Below, in pieces: positions 8,902 to 17,100 of a stretch of 64,000 nucleotides of DNA. The DNA lies in NCBI RefSeq assembly GCF_014641495.1, contig NZ_BMHV01000007.1, positions 1 to 64,000 of the forward strand, written 5' to 3'. The position numbers and the translations under genes were made by a program. The DNA is from Terasakiella brassicae (GTDB lineage Bacteria > Pseudomonadota > Alphaproteobacteria > Rhodospirillales > Terasakiellaceae). The notes beneath the pieces are model-generated. The model searched no databases. It worked only from the letters and a program-made list of their open reading frames with translations, and had not been told where the DNA came from. Position 1 is the stretch's first letter. Every line of letters begins with the position of its first letter.

Positions 8902-10119
8902 ATGTGCGATTTGCATAAACCCGATTTGATGCTCGAAACCAAACTAAAGATGATCCCCAAACGGCGCAAACTGTGGGAATTGGATGTTCATTGGCATTGT
9001 TCGGTGATTGGCACCTGTATTTCACATGACGAATTGCGCAAGTTGGGGCAAAAATGTAAGGCACCGGCTTACGATGGGCGAAGTGCGGATTATAAACTGC
9101 ATGGCTTTATGGTGGGCAATGCACGTTATTCCCAAGGGGTCGGGCGTGTTTTGCACAAGTTTCTGGAACGCAAGTATGCCCGCACGATCAAAACATTTGC
9201 CAAAGCAAAAACCTCACACGAGGTTGAAGAACTTTGGTTGGATGCGTTTGAACGTGGCTATATTCCCGGGCCATTTTGGGCCGTGATGACCCATCAGGCA
9301 AGTTCCCATGAGTTATTGGCGCAAGTTTATGGTGAAGTGCATATGTTGTCGCATTTGGAAGGGGCCAGTAATCGGGCAGATCATCGTGAAATCGCAGACT
9401 TAAAATCCACAATTGTGGTCATGCAAAATGATATGCAGGATCTCAACAGAAACCATCGCAAAGCCATCGACAAACGCGACCATCTTATCGGCAATTTAAA
9501 ACGGGAACTTTCAGACGCACAAGCCAAGGCCAGCCGCAGTGACGAGCTTGAAGCGATGTTATTGGCGGAACAGGAAGGGCATTCTGTCGCGCGTCTTGAA
9601 AAACGAATTGATTGCTTGACGGCGCGGGTCCTTCAGGAAACGGATCGTGCCGATTTAAGTCAGGCCCGCATGCTGGAAATGGAAATGAAATATAAGGAAA
9701 CCCGTGCGGCGCTCTCGTTTAAGGATGCCCGTATTCTTGAATTGGAACAGGAACTGTTGTCATTGGAAAAGAATGCCTGCATGAAAGAACAAGGCTGCCC
9801 CGGTGGGGAAGATCTTTGTGGTCGATGCATTGCCTATATCGGCGGGCAGACCAAGCAAGCCGCGTTCTTCCGTGACTATGTGGAAAAGAAAAACGGGCAA
9901 TTCCTGCACCATGACGGCGGTTTGCATGATGGTCAGGCGCGTTTGCAATCCATTGTCGCACAGGCCGATGCGGTTATGTTTCCGGTTACATGCGTCAGCC
10001 ACGAAGCCACACGTGAAATTAAACGAATTTGCGCGCAACAATCCAAACCCTTTGTTCCGTTGCGTAGTCAGGGGTTGGGGGCCTTTACACGAGGCGTTGA
10101 CGATCTCGCCCGGAATTAG
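8902..10119 (+). CDS. DUF2325 domain protein with coiled coil
   Basis: About 405 residues from ATG 8902, which has GGAG (8892-8895) at good spacing; ATG 8890 is the alternative. The N-terminal part is a conserved basic/aromatic region (LWELDVHWHCSVIGTCIS...). A long coiled coil follows, and the C-terminus is a DUF2325 domain: CGRCIAYIGGQTKQAAFFRD, HHDGGLHDG, then PVTCVSHEA. The conserved cysteines and histidines could bind a metal. The biochemical role of DUF2325 is unknown to me. The Fur-box-like site and structured leader upstream suggest iron-dependent expression. The gene separates guaB from rlmE. Confidence 0.85.
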   Translation: MCDLHKPDLMLETKLKMIPKRRKLWELDVHWHCSVIGTCISHDELRKLGQKCKAPAYDGRSADYKLHGFMVGNARYSQGVGRVLHKFLERKYARTIKTFAKAKTSHEVEELWLDAFERGYIPGPFWAVMTHQASSHELLAQVYGEVHMLSHLEGASNRADHREIADLKSTIVVMQNDMQDLNRNHRKAIDKRDHLIGNLKRELSDAQAKASRSDELEAMLLAEQEGHSVARLEKRIDCLTARVLQETDRADLSQARMLEMEMKYKETRAALSFKDARILELEQELLSLEKNACMKEQGCPGGEDLCGRCIAYIGGQTKQAAFFRDYVEKKNGQFLHHDGGLHDGQARLQSIVAQADAVMFPVTCVSHEATREIKRICAQQSKPFVPLRSQGLGAFTRGVDDLARN

Positions 10120-10126
10120 GCCATAA

Positions 10127-10849
10127 TCAGGATGCGTCGCTGAAGGTGTTCTTTCCGCGAAAACCGCTGGCAACCAAATAGGTTTCTGATGAATCCTTGC
10201 GGCTTGCCGGCGGTTTAGCGTGGCGAACCGTTTGAAATTGCAGTTTAAGCTGTTTCAACAAATCCGCATCGGCCCCGCCCGCCAAAACTTTTGCTACAAA
10301 CCAGCCGTTCGGTTTCAGGACTTCTTCGGCGAAATAGGCTGCGGCCTCGACCAGAGCCGTGATGCGAATATGGTCTGTTTGCGGGTGTCCGCTGGCAGAG
10401 GCTGCCATATCGCTCAAGACCACATCGACAGGCCCGCCGATGACTTCTTTCAGCCGATCAGGGGCGTCATTGTCCATAAAGTCACCTACCAGCAGGGTTG
10501 CACCGGGAATTTCTTCGACTTCTTGCAAGTCAATGCCGATGACATGACCGTTCGGATTTTTTTCGGCATCAATACGTTCTGCGGCGACTTGTGTCCAACC
10601 ACCCGGCGCGCATCCCAGATCGACGACTTTTTGACCGGGTTTTAAAAATTCAAAGCGATCATCCAGCTCAATCAGCTTAAAGGCCGCGCGGGAACGATAA
10701 CCTTTGCGGTGGGCTTCTTGAACGTAAGGGTCATTGAGTTGGCGTTGCAGCCAGCGTGTGGAAGACAGCTTGCGTCCGCGTGCAGTTTTGACGCGCACGG
10801 TTTTATCGCGTTTGGCTTGAACGGTTTTCCACTTCTTGCTTTGGGACAT
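10127..10849 (-). CDS. rlmE: 23S rRNA 2'-O-ribose U2552 methyltransferase
   Basis: An RrmJ/FtsJ-family enzyme that methylates U2552 in the ribosomal A-loop late in 50S assembly. The 240-residue protein has a basic N-terminal extension of about 40 residues, then the SAM-binding motif VVDLGCAPGGWTQVAAE. The K-D-K-E catalytic set is visible: Lys in RSRAAFKLIE, Asp in LSDMAAS, Lys in VAKVLAGG and Glu in SSETYLVA. It follows ppx on the same strand with about 100 bases between, so they are probably one operon. It converges with the DUF2325 gene. Confidence 0.96.
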   Translation of the reverse strand: MSQSKKWKTVQAKRDKTVRVKTARGRKLSSTRWLQRQLNDPYVQEAHRKGYRSRAAFKLIELDDRFEFLKPGQKVVDLGCAPGGWTQVAAERIDAEKNPNGHVIGIDLQEVEEIPGATLLVGDFMDNDAPDRLKEVIGGPVDVVLSDMAASASGHPQTDHIRITALVEAAAYFAEEVLKPNGWFVAKVLAGGADADLLKQLKLQFQTVRHAKPPASRKDSSETYLVASGFRGKNTFSDAS

Positions 10850-10948
10850 GGGGGCACTTTACGTCGTCAGGGGTTGTCGATGGGCATTATCGCCCGCTCG
10901 CGTCTCTTACATAATCTTCTTTATAACAGAAATAAAGGGGTTTTGCGC

Positions 10949-11974
10949 CTATTCTTGTGCGCGCATAAGATTAAGCAAGATCCCTTCGCGAATGCCACGG
11001 TCTGCAATCGTCAGTTCCCCAACGGGCCAAAGTTTGCATAAGGCTTCCAATATGGCGCACCCGGCAATGACCAAATCGGCACGACTGGTCCCAATACAGG
11101 GGTGTGCCGCGCGTTCATCGCATTTCATAAGGGCCAACTTCTGAGATACACGATGGATTTCGTCAAACGGCAGGCTCATACCATCAACCTTGGACCGCAA
11201 ATAACGGGGCAGTTTCAGATGAATGGCCCCAAGCGTGGTGACTGTGCCTGAGGTTCCCAGCATTTGGACCATGCCATTTGCCACATCATGTGAGATCGTG
11301 TTGCGTTCATTGAAGGCCCGCAGTTCCTTTATGACATGATCCTGAATGGCCTGATAGCTTTCCTGTGTGACTTCTTCGGCGTGGGCGTATTCTTCGGAAA
11401 CTGTCACAACCCCGATGGGCAGAGAGATCACATCGACCACCTGCGGGTCCCCCAGACGGTCCAGTTCAATCCACATGATTTCCGTACTGCCACCGCCAAT
11501 GTCAAAGACGAGAGCTTTGGGCTTTTCAAGGCTGAGGAGAGAAGCACATCCGGCAAGGGCGAGGTTTGCTTCTTCTTCCGGGTTTATGGCTTCCAGATCC
11601 AGTCCGGTTTCTTCTGCAACGCGATTGAGAAAATCAAGGGTGTTTTCTGCACGGCGACAGGCTTCTGTCGCAACGGACCGTACAAAAGTGACATTGCGAT
11701 TTTGAATTTTTTTGGCACAGACCAACAAGGCCTTGAGGGTGCGTTCCATTGCGTCTTCGGACAGGCGACCGCTTTGGGCCACATCTTCACCCAGTCGGGT
11801 GATACGTGAAAAAGAATCAACAACGCGAAATCCTTGGCGGGTGCGCCGTGCAATCAGCATCCGACAGTTATTGGTGCCTAAATCCAACGCGGCATAAAGA
11901 GGCATAAGGGCAGAATTCTGTACACCCTGCGCTTTTTTACGCTTCTTTCTGTGCTGCATATGGTTTGATGCCAC
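10949..11974 (-). CDS. ppx: Ppx/GppA-family phosphatase
   Basis: Exopolyphosphatase or guanosine pentaphosphate phosphohydrolase, acting on polyphosphate or pppGpp. The 341-residue protein starts with a basic stretch (HRKKRKKAQ) before the actin-like ATPase fold: phosphate-1 motif YAALDLGTNNCRMLIA and phosphate-2 motif VFDIGGGSTEIMWIE. It lacks the C-terminal HD domain of the long E. coli Ppx, as is common in alphaproteobacteria. The true start may be the downstream Met in SALMPLYAALDLG. It lies upstream of rlmE in the same direction. Confidence 0.92.
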   Translation of the reverse strand: MASNHMQHRKKRKKAQGVQNSALMPLYAALDLGTNNCRMLIARRTRQGFRVVDSFSRITRLGEDVAQSGRLSEDAMERTLKALLVCAKKIQNRNVTFVRSVATEACRRAENTLDFLNRVAEETGLDLEAINPEEEANLALAGCASLLSLEKPKALVFDIGGGSTEIMWIELDRLGDPQVVDVISLPIGVVTVSEEYAHAEEVTQESYQAIQDHVIKELRAFNERNTISHDVANGMVQMLGTSGTVTTLGAIHLKLPRYLRSKVDGMSLPFDEIHRVSQKLALMKCDERAAHPCIGTSRADLVIAGCAILEALCKLWPVGELTIADRGIREGILLNLMRAQE

Positions 11975-12198
11975 TTTGTGTTTACGCTCCGGTCCGTAAA
12001 TGATTTTTATGACGAATACCCCTGAATTCTTTTTATACGATGAAGCCGTCTGACTGGAAAGAGGAAAGAAAGGAAAAAAGAGGAAATGCTGTCATAACTA
12101 TGAAACGCTTTAAGGTTAAATCTTTTATACTTGTGGCTAAATCGTTTCGATGATTTAATAATTTTATAATTAAAATTAAAAGCTGGGGATATAGTGTG

Positions 12199-14289
12199 AT
12201 GTGGGATCGTTTGTCCTTGGGCGGGAAAATGGCCGCTCTTTCTTCTTTAATCGTGTCTTTGTGTTTGATTGTCGGGATTACAATTGCAACCAATCAGGCA
12301 TCAAAAACAACATTGGAACTTGCTTTGGCCGATGCGGCGGATATCGGGCGAACGCAAAGTGCGAACGTAAAACTGCAATTGGACAGCGCCATGTTGGTGG
12401 CGAAAGAATTGCAAAAAACATTTATGGCGATGCGGCGCTCCGGGGTTGATGATCGTTCCGCCTATGATGCTATTTTAGAGGATACGATGAAAACGCATCC
12501 AGAAATAGCAGGGGCTTGGGCCGGGTTCGAACCAAATGCGTTTGATGGGCGCGATGCGGATTATCAAGGTAAAGAACCGCATAACGTAAAGACGGGTCGC
12601 TATGTTACCTATTTTTATAATTTTGGTGGTGGTGTAACGCCTTATTATCTGACCAGTCTGGATGTGGACCCCTCAGACCCAACGGGGGATTATTATAATG
12701 TACCGTTAAAAACAGGACAGCCGTTTGTGGTGGACCCTGTCATGTACAATATTGATGGTGTTGATATTCTTCTTCCGTCTTTTGTTTATCCGGTTTTGGA
12801 CGAGGCGGGAAAACCCATCGGTGTGGTTGGCGTGGATATGGCGGTTAATGATATGGCCGCTGCGTTTGCCAAGCTACAGCCAATGGGCACGGGCCGTGTC
12901 TCTGTGATTTCAAACAAGATGAAATGGGTTGCGCATCCAGATAAGGAAAAAGTGGGTAAAGATCTGGATGATAAAGATGCCAAACAGGTTGCGGCTGTGA
13001 AGAAAATGGCTGGTACAGATGTTGTGATCGAAGAAATCGGTTCGGCCCACCATTTGTTTTTGCCCATTCCGATCATGGATGTGAAGACCCCGTGGTATGT
13101 TGAGGTGGATATTCCGACGAAAACGTTGACCGCGAGCGCCGATCGCATCGCGCTAAACATGATCATAATTGCTGTTGTCCTGGTGATTGTCTTATGTGTT
13201 TCCTTGCTGTTTTTGGGGCAGATCATCATTCGTAAACCCTTGCAGAACTCGGTTGGCATTATCAATGAGTTGAAGAACGGTAATTTTGAAGTTGCTGTGA
13301 CAGGCCGGCGCCGCAAAGACGAGATTGGCGAGATCAATACGGCGTTGGAAATTTTCCGCGATGACGCCAAGAAAATGCAGGAGATGGAGGCCGCGCAGCA
13401 ACGTGCCTTACGTGAAGCCAGTCAGCAACGTGCCGAGGAACGCGCGAAAATGGCAGCCAACCTTGAGGAAACATTAGGCAAGACCATTGCGTTGATCAAT
13501 GCGGCGGCAACGCGGATTAAAAACGATTCAGAAGAAATGTCGGCAACATCTGATCAATCTATGGAGCAGGCCGTTCTTGTGGCAGCCAGTGCGGAAGAGT
13601 CCTCTTCCAATGCGCATGCCGTGGCTTCTGCGGCCGAGGAGCTCTCCGCTTCTATCAATGAAATCAGCTCTCAGGTGCAATTGTCATCTTCAACAACACA
13701 GGAAGCGGTGGATGAGTCAAAACGTGCCAATGAAATGGTGTTGCGCTTGTCAACGGCGGCTGAAAAAATTGGCGAAGTTGTGAATTTGATTACAGATATT
13801 GCGGCCCAGACCAATCTGCTTGCCCTGAATGCCACGATTGAAGCGGCGCGGGCCGGAGAAGCCGGTAAAGGGTTCGCCGTTGTGGCAACCGAAGTGAAAA
13901 ATCTTGCAAACCAAACAGCCCTTGCAACGGATGAAATTTCGCAACAGGTTGCCTCTATTCAAACCGAGACCCGAGGGACGGCTGCGGCTATTCAAACGGT
14001 ATCTTCCACGGTTTTGAATGTGAATGAAATTGCGGCAACGATTGCGTCTGCGGTTGAAGAACAAGGGGCTGCCACGCAGGAAATTTCTCATAACGTACAG
14101 CAAGCAGCAGCAGGTGCGGCAGAGGTAACGCAAACAATTTCGATGGTGCGCGAAGGGGCGATGAGAACAGGTGAACAAGCAAAAGATTTACAAGTCTCTA
14201 TTTCGGATATGAGCACTGCCATTGTCGGGCTGGATGAAGAGGTTCGCAATTTCCTTGAGACAATCCGCAATGCTAAAATAGAGGAATAA
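12199..14289 (+). CDS. Methyl-accepting chemotaxis protein with dCache sensor
   Basis: A transmembrane chemoreceptor of about 696 residues; ATG 12199 follows GGGGAT at good spacing. One membrane helix at about 10-32, a periplasmic double-Cache domain at about 35-315 (including GAWAGFEPNAFDGRDADYQG and VVGVDMAV), a second helix at about 318-342, HAMP at about 343-395, then the signalling domain with hairpin tip [20 protein letters not shown]. Cache domains bind amino acids, organic acids or amines; the ligand is unknown. A strong terminator follows at 14341, so it is probably monocistronic. No CheR-docking pentapeptide ends the protein. Confidence 0.95.
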   Translation: MWDRLSLGGKMAALSSLIVSLCLIVGITIATNQASKTTLELALADAADIGRTQSANVKLQLDSAMLVAKELQKTFMAMRRSGVDDRSAYDAILEDTMKTHPEIAGAWAGFEPNAFDGRDADYQGKEPHNVKTGRYVTYFYNFGGGVTPYYLTSLDVDPSDPTGDYYNVPLKTGQPFVVDPVMYNIDGVDILLPSFVYPVLDEAGKPIGVVGVDMAVNDMAAAFAKLQPMGTGRVSVISNKMKWVAHPDKEKVGKDLDDKDAKQVAAVKKMAGTDVVIEEIGSAHHLFLPIPIMDVKTPWYVEVDIPTKTLTASADRIALNMIIIAVVLVIVLCVSLLFLGQIIIRKPLQNSVGIINELKNGNFEVAVTGRRRKDEIGEINTALEIFRDDAKKMQEMEAAQQRALREASQQRAEERAKMAANLEETLGKTIALINAAATRIKNDSEEMSATSDQSMEQAVLVAASAEESSSNAHAVASAAEELSASINEISSQVQLSSSTTQEAVDESKRANEMVLRLSTAAEKIGEVVNLITDIAAQTNLLALNATIEAARAGEAGKGFAVVATEVKNLANQTALATDEISQQVASIQTETRGTAAAIQTVSSTVLNVNEIAATIASAVEEQGAATQEISHNVQQAAAGAAEVTQTISMVREGAMRTGEQAKDLQVSISDMSTAIVGLDEEVRNFLETIRNAKIEE

Positions 14290-14340
14290 AAATACCTTTA
14301 GATTGTGTGATTCTCATTCAATCGATTTTAAATTGCTGAA

Positions 14341-14378
14341 AAAACGGTCAAATCCAGTTCAGATTTGACCGTTTTTTT
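14341..14378 (+). terminator. Rho-independent terminator of the Cache chemoreceptor
   Basis: AAAACGGTCAAATC (14341-14354) pairs perfectly with GATTTGACCGTTTT (14362-14375) around a seven-base loop, followed by a T-run. Confidence 0.88.
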
Positions 14379-14822
14379 GTTCCAGAGAACGCAGGTTTCG
14401 GTGGTTTCGCAAAGATTCTGACGTTAAAGCCATGCGAGATTCGGAAATCAGGCATGAAAAAAACGCATATTGCGCTGCACAATGCAAAAAAAATAGTCGG
14501 TAATACCAGAAACGTGAGAGTTCCTCTGCTTTTTAATTGACTTTGATCAATCTCGGCGGAAACTATAGAGTTTGTTGAAATTTCTAAAATTAGAATACTT
14601 CTTCGCATGTGCAAAAAGTTGTTTTATTACCGTACAATATTTTAAGATTTCTCAATTTTTTTTGCATTGATGACTGGACCGGAGGTGTTTTTCTAAGGTA
14701 CAAAATTGCGGGTTACGGCGCTTACTTTGTAACAAAGTTGTCGTAAAATAATTTTTTGTAACAATAAACCGCTGCTTTCCATGTGGCGGACACTCTCGAT
14801 CTGTAGGGGAGGCTTTTTTTAA
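14379..14822 (+). other. Long AT-rich leader upstream of the DUF4212/symporter operon
   Basis: No convincing gene lies here. It holds an FNR-like site TTGACTTTGATCAA (14537-14550, 9 of 10 conserved positions), a direct repeat of TTTGTAACAA (14726-14735 and 14755-14764, 29 bases apart; the first copy is inside the near-palindrome CTTTGTAACAAAG), and a strong Shine-Dalgarno AGGGGAGG shortly before ATG 14823. Open frames on the minus strand here have no coding character. Confidence 0.4.
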
Positions 14823-15083
14823 ATGAGTACACATGATGGACAAGGTTATTGGGCGGCTAATATTCGTCTCGTGACTTGGCTGCTTGTTGTTTGGGCAATC
14901 TGCTCTTATGGCTTTGGTATTCTCCTGCGTGATGCGCTGGATGCTATGGTACCGTTTGGTGGTGTTGGACTGGGGTTCTGGTTTGCACAACAAGGGTCAA
15001 TTTTCGTCTTCTTGGCTTTGATTGCGATCTACGCCAAGAAAATGGCTCAAATTGACGCTGATTTCGGCGTACGCGAAGACTGA
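14823..15083 (+). CDS. DUF4212 small subunit of a sodium:solute symporter
   Basis: An 86-residue membrane protein with two hydrophobic helices (about 18-38 and 49-70) and the conserved YWAANIRLV start typical of DUF4212. Members are almost always encoded directly before a VC_2705-type sodium:solute symporter and are assumed to be its partner. The gap to the symporter gene is 24 bases. The Shine-Dalgarno before the ATG is strong. Its exact role is unknown. Confidence 0.92.
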   Translation: MSTHDGQGYWAANIRLVTWLLVVWAICSYGFGILLRDALDAMVPFGGVGLGFWFAQQGSIFVFLALIAIYAKKMAQIDADFGVRED

Positions 15084-15107
15084 TAATCGTCTGGGGAATG
15101 ACTTAAA

Positions 15108-16883
15108 ATGGATCTTACAACTCTTACGTATATCTTTGTGGGCGGCTCTTTTGCGCTCTACTTTGGTATCGCAATTTGGGCCAAGGCTGGCACAACGGGT
15201 GAATTTTATGCTGCGGGTCGCGGTGTACACCCGGTCGCCAATGGTATGGCCACGGCGGCAGACTGGATGTCTGCGGCTTCCTTTATTTCCATGGCGGGTT
15301 TGATCTCGTTCATGGGTTATGATGCGTCCATCTTCCTGATGGGTTGGACAGGCGGTTACGTGCTTTTGGCTTTGTTACTGGCACCGTACCTGCGTAAATT
15401 CGGCAAATATACGGTGCCGGAATTTGTGGGTGACCGTTTCTATTCTACTTCTGCCCGTGTCACGGCGGTTGTCTGCTTGATCGTGGCATCTGTCACGTAC
15501 GTTATCGGTCAGGTTAAAGGGATCGGTGTTGCGTTCTCCCGCTTCCTGGAAGTGGATTTCGTAACTGGTCTGTGGATCGGTATGGCAATCGTTGCGGTTT
15601 ACGCTATTCTCGGCGGTATGAAGGGTGTGACATACACTCAGATCGCCCAGTACTGCGTTTTGATCTCCGCTTACACTGTACCGGCTGTGTTCATCTCTTT
15701 GAACCTGACAGGTACTCCTGTGCCGCAAGTCGGTCTGTTCTCCGGTACGGAAGACGGCACGCCGATGTTGGCGAAACTGAACCAGGTTATCACTGATTTG
15801 GGCTTTGCAGAATATACCGCACAAAAGGGTGGAACGATGAATATCATCTTCTATACGTTCTCCCTGATGATCGGTACAGCGGGTCTGCCGCACGTTATCA
15901 TTCGTTTCTTCACAGTACCGAAAGTACGTGATGCGCGTGCGTCTGCCGGTTGGGCATTGGTCTTCATTGCGTTGCTTTATACAACGGCTCCGGCTGTTGG
16001 TGCTATGGCTCGCCTGAACCTGATGAATGCCATTCAAACTGGTGAAGTTGGTTCACCTGACGGTAACCTCGCCTATGCCGAACGTCCGGATTGGTTTAAA
16101 AACTGGGAAGCCACTGGCCTGTTGAAGTTTGAAGACAAAAACGGTGATGGCAAAATCCAGTACTACAACGACAAAAACAAGGAATTCGCTGCTAAAGCCG
16201 AAGCTTGGGGCTGGAAAGGCAACGAAATGGTTAAAGTTGACCGCGACATCATGGTTCTGGCGAACCCGGAAGTTGCGCAACTCCCGAACTGGGTAATCGC
16301 TCTTGTTGCTGCCGGTGGTTTGGCTGCGGCCCTGTCCACTGCGGCGGGTCTGTTGCTGGCGATTTCTTCTGCCGTTTCTCATGACTTGTTGAAGTCTACC
16401 TTCATGCCTGAAATTTCCGAAAAACAAGAATTGATGGCTGCGCGTATTGCGATGGCTGCTGCGATCTTGCTGGCCGGTTATCTGGGTATGAATCCTCCGG
16501 GCTTTGCGGCACAAACCGTGGCACTTGCCTTCGGTCTGGCGGCATCTTCCATCTTCCCGGTTCTGATGATGGGTATCTTCTCCAAGAAGATGAACAACAA
16601 AGGCGCTATTGCCGGTATGACAACGGGTATTGTTTCCACCTTGGTATATATCTTTACATACAAAGGCTGGTTCTTTATTCCGGGGACAAACATGCTGGCG
16701 AACACGCCTGCAAACCACCTGTTCGGGATTTCTCCGGAAGCTTTCGGTACAGTTGGTGCAATCCTGAACTTTGCGGTTGCGTTCATCGTGATGAACATGA
16801 CTGAGCCGGTTCCGGAAGAAATCGAGCATATGGTTGAAGACATTCGTATCCCCAAAGGTGCGGGTGCTGCTCAAGACCACTAA
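15108..16883 (+). CDS. Sodium:solute symporter, VC_2705 subfamily
   Basis: A 591-residue inner-membrane transporter of the SSS family, close to ActP-type acetate/organic-acid permeases. About 13 helices can be seen, with FYAAGRGVHPVANGMATAAD near the N-terminus and the family core around ATALSTAAGLLLAISSAVSHD. A hydrophilic insert at about 325-380 (WFKNWEATG...KDKNGDGKIQYY) contains an EF-hand-like DKNGDGKIQ Asp-rich loop, typical of this subfamily. With DUF4212 upstream and the cNMP/CBS/DUF294 and exonuclease genes downstream it forms a widespread proteobacterial cluster linked to acetate use. A terminator follows. Confidence 0.93.
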   Translation: MDLTTLTYIFVGGSFALYFGIAIWAKAGTTGEFYAAGRGVHPVANGMATAADWMSAASFISMAGLISFMGYDASIFLMGWTGGYVLLALLLAPYLRKFGKYTVPEFVGDRFYSTSARVTAVVCLIVASVTYVIGQVKGIGVAFSRFLEVDFVTGLWIGMAIVAVYAILGGMKGVTYTQIAQYCVLISAYTVPAVFISLNLTGTPVPQVGLFSGTEDGTPMLAKLNQVITDLGFAEYTAQKGGTMNIIFYTFSLMIGTAGLPHVIIRFFTVPKVRDARASAGWALVFIALLYTTAPAVGAMARLNLMNAIQTGEVGSPDGNLAYAERPDWFKNWEATGLLKFEDKNGDGKIQYYNDKNKEFAAKAEAWGWKGNEMVKVDRDIMVLANPEVAQLPNWVIALVAAGGLAAALSTAAGLLLAISSAVSHDLLKSTFMPEISEKQELMAARIAMAAAILLAGYLGMNPPGFAAQTVALAFGLAASSIFPVLMMGIFSKKMNNKGAIAGMTTGIVSTLVYIFTYKGWFFIPGTNMLANTPANHLFGISPEAFGTVGAILNFAVAFIVMNMTEPVPEEIEHMVEDIRIPKGAGAAQDH

Positions 16884-16922
16884 GATTTTATTTTAGTTGT
16901 CTGATATAGACCACAAATAAAG

Positions 16923-16957
16923 ACGGGCTCTGCTTCTGGCGGGGCCCGTTTTTTTAT
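16923..16957 (+). terminator. Rho-independent terminator of the symporter operon
   Basis: ACGGGCTC (16923-16930) pairs with GGGCCCGT (16942-16949), one G-T pair, followed by a run of T. It separates the symporter from the DUF294 gene, which must therefore have its own promoter. Confidence 0.85.
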
Positions 16958-17100
16958 TTTTATTCTCCCTATTCAGAAAATGCATATCCGATCCGATAGG
17001 GTATCGCTTGACGAATGGTGGGAAAGAATTCAATCTACAACAAATTCATACTAGGCTGTATGAGATTTAGTATTCTTTCCATGTTGCAGGGGGGCACTAT

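Noticed and set aside
16053-16880. Long open frame antisense to the symporter gene
   Set aside because: Arg/His/Gln-rich shadow of a membrane-protein gene; no motif.
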